Source of the DNA: Trichoplax sp. H2
Lineage: Eukaryota; Placozoa; Uniplacotomia; Trichoplacea
Length of the DNA: 64,000 nt
Assembly (NCBI GenBank): GCA_003344405.1
Contig: NOWV01000020.1
Coordinates: 434,001 to 498,000 of the forward strand
Direction: 5' to 3'
Positions 14,101-26,800 of the stretch are shown here, in pieces. Positions within the stretch are counted from its first letter, which is position 1, and every line of letters starts with the position of its first letter. The translations under genes and the position numbers were made by a program. The notes beneath the pieces are model-generated. The model did no database searches and was not told the DNA's origin. It saw only the letters and a program-made list of their open reading frames with translations.

Positions 14101-15808
14101 ATTGTGTTAAAACAGCGATCATTAATGAAATATAATAATGCATGAAATTATTTAATCAATTGAAGGTGTAAAGCACCATACCTCTGCTGTTTGCACAGCT
14201 TAATTCCAATGCAATGAATATAAGATTTAAACAATCTGTAAGGGTTATATATAATATTTGTTGAATATCAATACAAATGCATTAATACTGCAAACAATAT
14301 AATATTAAAAATCAGAAATTGTTCTTTCATTATCATTTTAAGGATATCACTTACTGTGATAGTCACCAACAGCAAATAGGAGAGTCATCAATTTATCGAT
14401 GCAAGGCCTGTATGCGGGATTTCGAATTAGTCCCTACCGGTTGGTTATATCACAGAAATACGATATCATTGAAAACAGTTAATTCTAGAGCAGTAAACAG
14501 TTGTTAAAGTTCAGCTTGCTGTATAAAGTAGTTCTAGTAGTTAGTTTAAAGATTACTTGCTGAAAAGCGGTGCGGGCATCAGCGAATTTATTTATTTTAA
14601 TAAAAAGAGAGCCAACATGAGACCATAAGCTAACATCAGTATCATCGATATCTATGGCCTGTTAGTACATAAAATAGTCATTATTTAATAAAGGTATATA
14701 CAGAGTTAACAGTAAACTATAGATACAAGCATACATTGTTGTAGCAGTCAATTGCTGTACTGAAAAACTCTTGTTTTTCCGCAATGCTACCGAGATTTTT
14801 ATGTACAGCATATTTGAGTTGAAATGCTGGGTGGATCATTTTGTTGCTTTCAATTGAATGCTTCAAGATCTAAGCCATATATATAGATATTATAAAATGG
14901 TATCAAATATAAGAACTTTTATAGTTGCAACCGTACAAAAAATAAAACACACCTACTGTAGAAAAAATACAAAGTTTAGCAAATAATCCTTTGGTGTTAT
15001 CAGCAATAATACATTGGCATGCAAGCTTTACTTACATCTTTTATGAAATCAGAATTTAAGACCTGCGTGTAAAGCTTTTTTGCCTCTTCATAATTTTCCT
15101 GCGAGTGAGATTTTAAAGCATCATAATATTTACCTTTGGCCTCAGCTTCCTAGAAGTAGTGTAAAGATATCAATATTACGTTTTAAAAAATTATCTTTCT
15201 GCCAGTAGTTTGTAATCTTTTATATTCATGTAATTTGCAACGTAGAACATCAGTAATAATTATACCATATTACATTGCGAAAATTTTAGACTATCTATTT
15301 TGATAGGTATTGTATTTTACAAAAGCCTATAGCATGGTGAAAACAATTTGTGTACTACATTTCTAATATTACTATCAACTATTCAGTAGGCAGGCGAGAA
15401 TGCTGTATGCCATACTATGTCCGTTATTGAGTGCTGGACTATAAAAGGAAAGTTGATATCAATAAACCCAGTAACTTGAGAAAAAGTTAACAACGTTGGT
15501 ATACTGTGCTGTAGGTAAAAGGATTATCGATCTAATGATGTTTAATCTTAATGGGAAAGACTGGATCTTTGAAATGTAGCAATTTAATAACTATTGTGTA
15601 TCTTATACACAACCTGATGATGGCTCTGCAAGGAGTACATAAATTAAGTGGTCAGCGTTTAGTTTCATTAATCTAGTTACTATCTTGTTTAAGTACAATT
15701 TCCTATATTATATAAGATAATACACTGTGTTACCTGGGATTCTTTGGTTGCAATCTCGTCGTCACTAGTACCATCCGATGATGTTTCTTCGATAGCTCGA
15801 AATCTACC
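5181..15808 (-). CDS. CABIN1: CABIN1 (calcineurin-binding protein 1 / HIRA-complex TPR protein)
   Basis: CABIN1 is a large nuclear TPR protein of the HIRA histone-H3.3 chaperone complex. In vertebrates it also binds calcineurin and MEF2. The first twelve coding exons found join in frame: 15734-15808, 15036-15149, 14735-14869, 14557-14658, 14355-14433, 14182-14235, 14008-14068, 13858-13909, 13670-13770, 13497-13560, 13308-13368 and 12985-13100. They give TPR blocks such as [19 protein letters not shown] and [21 protein letters not shown], then a KRKR / EPKRRSKRV basic patch. Further conserved blocks: [19 protein letters not shown] (10.6 kb), PWICLNTIV (10.1 kb), [21 protein letters not shown] (8.3 kb), [20 protein letters not shown] (7.45 kb), [15 protein letters not shown] (6.6 kb) and [19 protein letters not shown] (6.0 kb). 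The exon with the initiator ATG lies upstream of 15808 and was not found. The proposed stop (TAA at 5181) is tentative. The vertebrate-type long proline-rich tail with the MEF2 site is not seen. Confidence 0.86.
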
Positions 15809-17740
15809 CTAAAATGATAAAAGTACAAAACACCACAATATTTATTTCACTATTTGACTGCATACAGATAAAACATCGTAGGAATAGTATGTATTAACTA
15901 ATCTAATATAACGGTTTTATTAGATCTTTATAACGCATTTACCGAAGATACTATATAAACAGTCAACTTCAATTACTTTGATGAAAGCACGGTATGATCG
16001 ATGATAATTTATGTAGCAGGGTTTCAGATAATTAAACCATTGAATGAAATGACTGATAATTAACAAGTAGTAAATAAATAAGGAGAAAGACTTGGAGAAT
16101 AGGATTTAGCTATCAGCTTACTACTAATTGAAAAGGAAGTGATTATTAATTCTATTATCTCTACAGTATCTGTGGATTATCAATTAGCATGAGTATACGG
16201 GTATATGGAGATAGTACTGTGTACGTACACGAAAGAGTACGTATCTCAAGACAGTATAGTATTGTACTTGTTCATTTTTTCAAATGTACATACTGTATCT
16301 CGGGATTCAAGTCTTAGCAATGGATTTTTGAGCATGTATAATAAAATTGACATTCCACAGGATTTTAAGCTATCGTAAGGTGGATATAGTTGTGGCATTT
16401 CCAATTAAGGCATAAATAATTATAATTCATAATGAACTATAAAAGTATTACTATACAACGAATATCGAATTGGTTGACTATTATTTACTACAGAATTCAA
16501 TATGGCTGTCGCAGATTGCAGAACCATTTAATTTGCATGAAGTAGATCTATACCCATATGCTTCTATATCTCTGTCACTGTGCATTCATCAGCATTTTTA
16601 AACTCCTTATTGAGAAATATTAATTAATGATGTAATAGAGTTACTATACTGTACTGTATTGACGGTGCAGTTATCATGACACTATAAACAGTCTACAGTC
16701 AATTTAATTTTTACAATTTTATGCAGCAAAGCATTATCGAAGGCATTTTTCGTTATCACTGTAATACAGTAGTGAATACGTATATAGTAGATTCATTTAA
16801 ATTCTGAACATGATTTCAAGTCTATCCATTAACCATCATCTGATTATTTAGCAATAAAACTATAGTATGATGCTACTGTACTGAATAAATTGACCAAGCG
16901 ATGCAAATGCTATGGTATGATATAGTCATATCGTGGTAGTGGTACTAACGTCATTCAACAACATTGGATGAGCAGTACAGTACAGTATGGATCGTGCGAT
17001 ACGGTATTACGCAAAACTATCATTCCAAGTCATTTCTAGCACTTTACTATTAGTCCATTTCGTCTACTCGATGAATGAGAATTTTGCTAATGACTTTATA
17101 TTGGGGATATTCATTTCCAATATATTGCTGTTGGTTGGTAAAATTACGCATTTGTCATACGATATAACTACGGGTGCGTTTGTATTGTTATCACAGAGAT
17201 CTATCTAGAAGTAAATTCTTTGCAGCGCAGTTGAAACGATGCTGTAAGAATAATAGGATACAATGCTGGCGTGAAATTGAATTTTACTAGAATCATTGAC
17301 AGAATTAACGAAAACATTACAGATAGTCGATATCAATAGCATTGATTGCAAGATCGGAGAGTGAAGAACATTTGCAGCGTTTGATGTCAGTCAGATTGTT
17401 AGAGAAGTGGTAGTCTTAGCACTGCAGTCACTCTACTATTCATTATCATTTGGTAGGTCTTTTTGAATCAACAGTCTGTATGTAAAATAGTATTTATTTA
17501 TGTATAGTAATGATCATTCAATTACAGTAATAGATATACCATTGCTCTTTGATTGATCTCTCCTTGTTTTAATCCGCTTATTGACAAGGTGGCAAGGTTA
17601 ATGCACAGTGAACCAATTTTTTTTTTCAGAAAAGGTAATAAATGAAAGAGCTTTTGGAAGTAATGAGCAATATCAGAGTATTGCGCTGTGAACAATTGAC
17701 TATTACTGTAGTGTATTTATTACTGGCATCATTTTGGCTG
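15809..17740. other. Intergenic, 5' flank of CABIN1
   Basis: This should hold the CABIN1 promoter and its short first exon, because the exon ending at 15808 has an acceptor and no Met. I could not identify that exon. The 73-codon open frame at 16987-17208 has no recognisable homology. Isolated GTAC motifs occur near 16645 and 16975. Confidence 0.4.
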
Positions 17741-17744
17741 ACAG

Positions 17745-18315
17745 TCGTGCTACAGTACAGTACATTGCTACAGTACTGTACTGTACTGTATGTACTGTAC
17801 AGTACAGTACATGACAAGAACAGTCAGTCCCCTCTTGATACTGTAGGCAGCAGACGGTACACTAGAAATGATTGTTCTGCTTTAATTACAGGACTAGGAC
17901 AGGCTGGACAGCTAGCAGGACTCTGGTCAAATTGTCTATTTTTGTCCTACTACAGTACTTCCTGGTTGACACTACTCTTTTGTACTGTACACTGTACACT
18001 GTACTGTACAGTACCATGTTGGGACAGCGGTAGTGTGGTGCTAGGTACTGTACACTGTACATGTACAGTACAGTACTGTACAGTGTACTCGTCGACTGGC
18101 GCCAAAATTCAAGTCCGCTCTAGACTTGAGCAGTTGGCATTGACTGGTTGGTTCATGCCGTACCTGAACCACTACAGTACAGTCGTTCAGTGCACAGTGT
18201 ATTATACTGTGTGGAAAGTACTGTAGTTCAGTGCACGGTACAGTACTGTAGTGCATTGTACTGTAAACAACAGTGTATTGTACTGTGTGGAAAGTACTGT
18301 ACTCAGCTCAGCAGT
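17745..18315. repeat. GTAC-ladder palindromic repeat block A
   Basis: The region is dense in GTAC tetramers spaced 5 or 7 nt apart, giving strings such as TACTGTACTGTATGTACTG and GTACACTGTACACTGTAC. Both strands look alike because GTAC, GTACAGTAC and GTACTGTAC are (near-)self-complementary, so long imperfect hairpins are possible. Less repetitive DNA interrupts it at about 17820-17945 and 18075-18170. It lies between the divergent 5' ends of CABIN1 and NUP35. Long open frames over it reflect the repeat's lack of stops in some frames and are not genes. Confidence 0.85.
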
Positions 18316-19294
18316 CAGGGCACTACTACAGTATACGGCATAGCTAAAACGAGTTGCCATAGCATGCGAAAAGGAAGCGAATCATCCGGAAAGGATGGAT
18401 CTTCAATCGGGCATCGCAAGTGAGTATCCCATGCTATTTTTACACATTTGAAACGGAAATAAGCCATTCAATCATGATTGAAATCAGTCAGACGTAATAT
18501 TGTCAATATTCTATCCGCTTATGTATGTTGAAATATCAATAGGGATAACACAATCAGTTGATTTGATCAAAATACGTACAGTAACAGTATGCACAGCAGA
18601 GAGTACTGCATGCGCGTATTGCAGGATGGGCATCACTGCATGCTGCAGCCAATGCCTGCTTAACTACATAACAAGTGTAGCCTATCAACTTGACAATGTA
18701 GACTCAGAGTAATGGTTTAAACTACATTTTATCAAACTTTGTAAGCATTATTTTATGCCATTGATGCAGTATCTTGATAATAAGGGTAAATGATAATCTC
18801 GTTTTGCCCCTTTATCTACCAATATACACGATATACTTCCATGGACGTCGATGGACTGTCGAATACAGTACTGTAGTGGAATAGACGCTATTTTACCGTT
18901 ACAGTTGTACAAGACTACAAATGCAATACACTACAGCACTACTGTAGGACAACGCCAAATGGATAGCACATGCTGTTACTTCCTCTATATTATCCCATAA
19001 AATACGTGTATTATTGCAAATACAACCATAGGAAATAGGTAGCAAGTGCTATTTGTGAAGTGAATCAATCCATTAATGACATATACGTCTATGGCTACGA
19101 GTAATTGAATGGAACTAAAAGTCAGACATGCAAACTTGGTCATGACGAGTGCAAGTCATGTATCGTTCTGTTACAAACAGGTTTTACTCCTACACAAATT
19201 ACTATATCGTAGCATACAGGATTATCCTTGTGTATTTGACCACCTACAAACCAAAAACGGACACTATGATATTTGTTTTTACAGTACAAGGTGA
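18316..19294. other. Intergenic, 5' flank of NUP35
   Basis: No gene is recognised. A short Ser/Gly/Lys-rich open stretch at 18363-18420 ends at a GTGAGT-like donor and could be a leader exon. Its splice phase does not fit the NUP35 acceptor at 19340, so I do not call it. Confidence 0.35.
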
Positions 19295-21776
19295 ATGGAA
19301 AATCGTACCGTTTACTCAATTTTTATTCTAATTGTTACAGTTTCAACTATTCAGCAACACCAACAACAGCAATATACCACTGATCAACCATCCATTTCGC
19401 CAACTTCCAACAGCAATTACCTACCACGATACTTGCTTGGTGGAGGAACGCCTCAAGGAAATGTATGTGCACTCATTTTACTTTTAGCGCGTCCGTAGAA
19501 GTAAATGCTTGGCACCGGTAACATTTGTTAACATTCTAGTACTGTCTATATTATTACAACTCCATTTCCAGTGCCGGAGTCTCTTACTTGAAAAATGACA
19601 TAGTATTATTATTATAACTTTCGTCTCTTTGTCATCAGTTATACTGCACCATACACAACTGTAAGAGACAAGGTACAATAATATCGAAAAAACAGTGTTG
19701 CCTGATTTACTTTCATAACATCAAGATGTAACGATCATTACTTTACATGACGGTTGTAGCAGATAAGTATAATATTGTTTCTGTGGCGATGGGTTTAATA
19801 GAGTTCTCTTGTTATAGACACCATCACGGTATCATCAAAATACTGGCCATCCAACACGGAGAAACCTATCGCGTGAGAAAAGTACATTAACCAACAAAGA
19901 CTCGTCATCACATAGAAATGCTCCATGGGTTACTGGCAAGGGTAATGGTAGTGGGTCAACTCCTTTTCGTAGCAGGCAAGTTGATGCTAACCATATCTGC
20001 TTTAAATTTTTCGTATTGTAGTCTCTAAAAATGAAACTATTTAATTTGTATCATACACCATGATTAGTACTTTACTACAGCATTTATACTATAAAAATGA
20101 TGAATAATTACCTAGACGATACAAAGCTTAACATAAACATGCATAAATTTACACCTTTAGAGGTTTAGGCTTGACTAAGGACAAGACATTTGCACCTCCT
20201 GTTGAAGGCTTATACGACGATGAAAGCGCCGATAAAAAATATAGTACTCCCAATAGCATGTACCAAAATCAGACATCATCTAAAATAAATCGATTGGAAG
20301 ATAGCTTCCTGAATGGCAAACGCGTACGTAACATTTCGTATTCATAACAGCATCGATGTAACAACTATTTTCTTCTATCCGAATTATTTAATAAATTATT
20401 CTCAATGCTAACTGTGATAATATTTGCTGCTAATTTCAGGAGTCATCGTATGGACACCTTATGAGGAGTGACAACTTGAATGAAAGTCAGACGAGCGAGT
20501 TTATGAATGCGACACGAACTTCAATTTACGATTCCAGTAATATTTAATTTATTTATTATTAGCCATTCTTAGCTACGATAAATACTCATTATGTATTTTA
20601 TTGATTGATTTATGATAATCTTATATCCGTATATATTCTAATACTATGCAGCGGGAGTTCTTGGTCAGTCTTTTGCTTCTCAAGTATCTTCTCCTACTCA
20701 GATTGATCCTTTTTATACTCAAGGGTAAGCTTCCGATCACTGAAAAGAAATGTTTCTTTACTTTTTTCCAACGAAGGTTAACCTTGCAAAAGCAGTCTTA
20801 GATTCGTAATTAAAGCATTGATTGTCAAATTTTTCCATTTACAGAGAAGAAATTACTAGCGATGATGTATTTGATGAATGCTGGGTAACGATATTTGGGT
20901 ATGCATTAAGTTAAGATGAAAATACGGAAATGTACCGGGTGTAAAGTTCAGTTTTCTCTTAGCATATTGGAGATATCTTGACTAAAACAATTATTTGTTA
21001 TTTCTAGTTTTCCTCCGTCAGCTGCAACCTATATCCTAGAGCAATTTTCCCATTATGGCGTAATCGTAAAGCATGTGGTGAGTGTCATTAATGACTTCTG
21101 ATGTGATAGTGTGAGGCATAAATATACTAAATTAGTGGTTATCCTTTACCAAACAGATGCTGGCAAATAGTAACTGGATGCATATTCAATATCAATTTAA
21201 GATCCAAGCGAAAAAGGTGTGTAAAACTTATAAATTTTACCAGTTATATTTGGTCCTACCCAGTTGTATCTGATCCCTCCAATGCTAACTGTAGGCTATA
21301 AGTAAATCAGGAAGGATATTCGGTAACGGAATAATGGTTGGTGTTCGACCGTGCATTGACAAGGTTTTTGTTATTCTATCTTTGAAAATGATCCAAAATC
21401 GACTTACATTAACGTAGTGACACTATTATGGTTGCTTTATGCTAATACTAAAAATCTGTTTTATTATGCAGATTGCTATAATCGGTAATCAAGAAATGTC
21501 TTCAACAATTCAAAGTCCGGACCCAGTTAATTCTAATATTTCAACACCAAAATCTGCTGCTGGAATTCGCCCACTGGTTGCAACTTATAGCGCAGTTAAT
21601 AACCAAAATAAGGTTGTATTGATTATAATGTCGTTATGGAATTAGTAATTATATAATAAATTCTTAAATTTTTACTCTTTCCTTGATAAATTTTTTAGGT
21701 CTCTGCAGAGGTTGATACTCCTCAAAAGAATGATGGTTTAATTGCTAAAGTAATGGAATATATGTTTGGATGGTAG
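19295..21776 (+). CDS. NUP35: NUP35 (Nup53/MP-44) nucleoporin
   Basis: NUP35 is a nuclear-pore scaffold protein that dimerises through its RRM-like (MPPN) domain and touches the membrane with a C-terminal amphipathic helix. Exons: about 19295-19462, 19818-~19975, ~20161-20323, 20440-20536, 20652-20724, 20845-20898, 21008-21077, 21157-21216, 21295-21363, 21472-21612 and 21699-21776. The N-terminal part has NSNYLPRYLLGG and GLYDDES. The linker PTQIDPFYTQG leads into the MPPN domain (DECWVTIFGFPPSAATYILE, then HYGVIVKHVM, NWMHIQYQFKIQAKKAI and MVGVRPCIDK). The protein ends DTPQKNDGLIAKVMEYMFGW, as in animal NUP35. From exon 4 onward the phases all agree. The exon 2/3 junction is unresolved (several donors between 19957 and 19980). 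The start is also uncertain: ATG 19295 is in frame, but the stretch before 19340 looks intron-like. Confidence 0.93.
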
Positions 21777-23831
21777 TGTGTGTTAAACACAAATCAGTTA
21801 AACTATTTTATGACAAGTCGTAATGGTAATCGCTATTCAAACAACCAAAGCATTCATGATATACAGTTATGCACTATGCTTCTCTGACGTCCTGAGATCT
21901 TTTTACAATTAACGTAATAGCATATACAGTACTACGGGTACTATTAGCAAAACTAAAGCCTCGCTTAAAAGTGCAGCTATTAAGGCACTATTGACTTGTA
22001 CAAAAATATGAGTATATACTGTATACTTAGTTTCTGGCTTTATTGGTAATTATGTAGGAGAATTCTTAAATAGTGAAAATTAGCTTCTAAACACTGCGTA
22101 CTTTCCTTTCTGAATTTTGTAATTTTAGAAGGCAATTAAACGTACTAATTTTTCAACTTTCTAGTATGCCATCGAAATAGTCTTGGTGGCGTATATAAAA
22201 ATCAATACATAGTAGTTTGGCTAGAATAAAACTGATTTCTTAAAATTACTAATTACAACGACGATATAATATATTGTAATTTATACCGTGAATTATAATT
22301 AACTATATTATTACCGTTAATGCGGTATCAAGATACAATGTATAAAGTAATGGATATACCTACTACTGTGGAATTAGTTCGTCAAGAAGAATTAATGCAA
22401 CTCATGTAACTTGTCTTCCAAATTATTTTATATAAAACTAGTAAATTTTAAAACGTTATATGAATATTAACCATTCTGCAAAGTAATAAAGGAAATTACT
22501 ATGACGTCATCTTTTTCTGCGTAAGGCTGTTTTTTGTTACAATTGTTGGCTTGCTTGAAGCTGAACTATTAGAATTTGTACTAATACTAATCGGAATTTC
22601 CGTATTTCTACTATATGATTATACTTTTCGCTTAGTAGTTTCTGTTTTTTTTGGTACTGTACAGATACATTACTATGCGAGCAATAACGCATACAAACTT
22701 TTGTCATGTCTTATTTCAGCATTTGCGTTGTAGCGATAGAACAAAGTCCTAATTACCCTCTACTATGATCTACTAGATTACATCTAGTAGTCCATGCCTC
22801 TACATTGAATGAGGGACTAATAAACACTGCGTACAGTTAGTCTTATGCATAGATGCTACTTTGATACTTTCAACCTAAATATTACTTTAATTTATAAGGA
22901 AGTCTCCCATTTGATAGATTACCATATCTACTCACGTTATAACCATTTGAACACAGCCGTTAATCGTTAACAGATTTATTTATAATTTTCATAGCCTAAT
23001 CAAAGTCATGATGAGTCTACAAATGCAAATATTAAGAGCCTTGCTACCGTAATAACCATTCCTGCATGTTTAATACTTTCTATTAGGACAGGTGGCGAGA
23101 AACATTTCGATAACACAGCCGCTATTCTTATAAAATGAATTGCAAGTGAGTCGCGGCATTTTTATTACATTTAACGTTGAATACTTGTAGAGCAATATAA
23201 AAGCATCAGATTATATACTCGTATACCCGCATATTCGTATATACGTATATGGTATATAAAACGAAGTAGTCTTAGACTTTTTTGATCAGTTTCAAAGGGC
23301 TAGCCTAACGTTTTAATAGTTCACAAAAACAAGACATTGCACACTAAAGTGCAATGGCAGACTTAATACGTACAGTATAGGGATATAATAGTACACATTT
23401 GCTACATGGGATACAGTAATCAATTGAAATTATTCATCAGTCGAAGGTCAACTGTGCTATATACTACTGAACATAAGTTATCATTTACTGCAGTATAACA
23501 TTCCAAATAGACCATTTTATTAAGTTAAGTTAAAAGGTTTATGCTGTATCAAATTTCATGCTATCCTTAGCATTTAACATAATTCGAAAGAGAAGTAGAA
23601 TGCAAAGAATGTAATGGTTGCATCATGTGAGTATGCCAAACAACATCAAAATTGCAACTGTAGCCTTGCTATCATATCACAGATACTAAGTAATGAAATT
23701 TGACTAGTACAGCAGTTTGCAAATTCAGCTTAGATCGTTTCAATAAGGTGATTTAAAATTGTTATCTAATATTAAAACTTTCAAGTCTGTACAAATCAAC
23801 GAGAGTCTCCATCAACGCAAATACGCAAAAA
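21777..23831. other. Convergent intergenic spacer, NUP35 3' to SF3A1 3'
   Basis: About 2 kb of AT-rich DNA without recognisable exons. Only two isolated GTAC-type motifs are present (near 21925 and 22652), in contrast with the dense blocks at gene 5' ends. The 60-codon open frame at 22551-22733 is unsupported. Confidence 0.45.
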
Positions 23832-26800
23832 TTATTTCTTTCTTCCTCCTCTTTCCTTTAATTGTAACTGGATAACGGTTGCTGGGGTTACATTATAATA
23901 AGCAAGACTGAAGGAATCCTTGATGAAGATAGTCTAAGAATATCGGAAACAATATAGATAATTGTTGTGTTAATTAGATTTAAGTTAAAGGACACAACAT
24001 CAGCAAAGCGTGCTGCTACTAACCCCAATTTGCAACTTTTGTTTTCCTGACGGCAATCCAGTTGATTCATGTATTTTCGTCTTAATAGTAGATATCTTCA
24101 TATAGTATTAGTTAAGTTAGCATATCGAATAATAGAGGAATATAATATCAAGTACAAATGTTGATATGAATTAGTCATAACCTGGTCTTTCAGAGGTAAA
24201 TTGAATGATATCATCTGGCCATTTAGCTTCCATTCATTCTTTTCAGGTAAGGATGGTACTTGCACTTTGAACGTGACGAACGGCTAAAAAAGGTAATAGT
24301 TGTTACATCAGAAGCTAGTCTGTAGCATTAGACACAGGAAACTATTACGAACCGGATTTCTAGCCAAAAATTCTGCTTCAGGAGTAAGGCCTGTATCTGT
24401 GTCTGCTTTTAATTTTTTTTGTAATGGTTCTGCCTTATCTGGTTCACGAGTAGGTTCTGCTCTTGGACGTAGCATACCACTTGGTGGTCGTGGGGCAAAA
24501 CCTCCTTGACCTGGTGGTGGAGGCTGTGGAGCTAACATAAAGCCGTGCCGAGGTGGCATCGGTACTCGTGGCATGTTTCCTGGATTTGCATGCGAAGGAA
24601 CACCGGGCGGTGGTGGGTGACTAAATGGAAGTGAAGTTGGCCTCATAGTATTATTTGATTGCATTGGAGTAATGCCTGGCGCAAAGGATTGCGGAGGAGG
24701 AGGAGGAGGTAGAGAACGAGGTAATGATGGCATAGACATAGGTGGACGTGGTAACGTGTTGGTACTCGATGTAGGTGTTGGATTTGACAAATGGGACAAT
24801 TCAGTTGTCTTTGAAGTTACAGTCGGACCGATATTATCCTCTCCTTCCCAGTAATACCTGCTGCTCTCTTTTCCGCCATTTCTACATCTTCAGTAGTAAT
24901 ATTGGCTCGGGCAGCTCGAGTAACTGATCCCATACTTCCACTATGACCATCCCAGATAGCTTTTTGATCTTTTGCTTTAGCAATTTCATCTTCTCCAATC
25001 TTCTTACCGATGATGGTTTCTTCATCGGCCGCACCAAAGATATCGGTACGACGTGAAGCTAAATTCTTCAAATGATCACCTATATCACCACCAACGGCAT
25101 AAACCGCCAATTGTTCCATTCTTTCTTTCATCGACCGATCTCTATCACTACGCCATTCCGGATCAAGAAGACCATATTTCATGTGTTCGTCCATTTTGTC
25201 GACAGGTACTTTCTCACCAGTCAATGGAGATATAAGGTATTGGGTAGTTGATTCAGATAGCTTTTTAGAAGATTTTGGATCATAATCTTTCTTAACGACA
25301 GCATTAGCAACAGGAGGTAGTGGAGGTGGCATACTAGCGTTATCCGCTTCGGTGGGTGGAAGTGGGGGTGGTGAACTTTCCTGATCGTCTTCATCAACCT
25401 CCATTTCAACTTCAGTAGTTCTTTGTTCTTCTTCATAACGTTGCTGTGCTATGATACGAATGCCCAATTCTTCCGGTGTTACAGGAGGTGGAAGATTGTC
25501 TGTGGCCATAAAAATGATAGAAAGAAAATATTTACAACGTTCATTAACGTCGCACAATCTGAAAATTCAATACTACTTGCTGCGTTCAACAATCAAACCT
25601 TTTTCGTCATCTTTAAATGGAACAGTTTCTACAACTACGAAGTCATGCCAATCAACTTGTGCAAATGCAACTAAAAAATATATTAATCATAATCATTTGT
25701 CATATATGTAGCAGTATTGAAAGAATTCAAAATTAACAAGAGACTAAAAGGATTTATTTACTTCTCTCTCTATCTTGTTCTGCTTCTTCTTTTTGTCGCT
25801 GCTCTTCCTTGTACTTGCCCCAATTTACCGCATACTTTACGCGATCAAGTATCTAAACAGATACCGATATAAAATGCGGTCATTATACTTACGAGACTTT
25901 AAACTCGGCATGTCAAATGAATCAAGCGAAAATGAATAAAAATAGCTTGTGATAAACATACATTAGACGAATCTCTGCAGTCTTCCTTTAATTTCTGTAC
26001 AATGTCTTTTGGAGGAATCAAAACATTGGTGTACTGCTCTACCAGTTTAGTGAAATATTGAAAGAGTGAATGTTGAGGCTTTAAAAAGTCGAACTGATAA
26101 TTATTGTGCTCGCGGCTCATTAAATTTGTTAAGAATTGGCGACCATTCCTGGCCACAAATAATGCTGTCAGTTTGACGAGATCCCTAAAAGATATACAAC
26201 GCGCCAATATTCGATAGTATCATTAATATGAATTTAAGAACGGGAATTCTCGCACAGTCCGAATTTTTATGGTTTTATCTTACAGATCAAAAGCCGATAT
26301 CGAAGGTGGTTCAGCTATAAATTGAGGAGCAGGTGGAGGATCTTTGGGTATAAATGTTTCAGTAATTTGCGATTGTATAGATTGTTGCTGTTTCTGCTGC
26401 TGTAGCTGATGCTGTTGTTGCTGTTCTTGCAAGGATAACGGTACAGGAGGTTCGGTGGTTGAGTTTCCTTCCCGAAAGTTTATTAGTTTGTGTTGATAGT
26501 ACGCGTGATACGGATCATTTGAATTTAAGAAGTTAAATTTGGGATTGTTTGCTTCATTATGACGTATACGAGTTTCAAATTCCAAACCTAGAAGCGACAT
26601 ACAAATAAGATTAGAGCATAGCATTTAGTATAAATTCAAATTTAAACCTATCTTACAACAAAGTCGATTTTCACTACAGTACTAATGAACAAGTTGTGCT
26701 ATAGAAAAATTGTGAATGCAACTTTGAGTGTAAGAAAGCAGATTAACCAATATATACGTACCGTTTCGAGCCACAAAACTTGCCGTTTTATCAACGATAT

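Noticed and set aside
16987-17208. 73-codon frame with hydrophobic segments as a small membrane protein
   Set aside because: AT-rich DNA readily gives hydrophobic frames of this length; no splice or homology support.
18363-18422. First coding exon of NUP35 ending at a GTGAGT donor
   Set aside because: The phase at the donor does not fit the acceptor before the NUP35 exon near 19340 (it would lead to a stop).
17642-18423. Open frames of 194 and 91 codons over the first GTAC block
   Set aside because: They consist of Tyr/Cys/Ser/Thr/Val runs produced by reading TACAG/TACTG words, with no domain and similar open frames on the other strand. They are a by-product of the repeat.
24842-24862. A real 14- or 17-nt intron in SF3A1
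   Set aside because: It would restore the frame and has a good donor, but animal introns are not known to be this short. An assembly base error is more likely. Left as a check under findings.
24672-25235. Plus-strand open frames (glycine-rich and others) opposite SF3A1
   Set aside because: The glycine run is the complement of the SF3A1 proline-rich segment. The minus-strand reading has clear homology.
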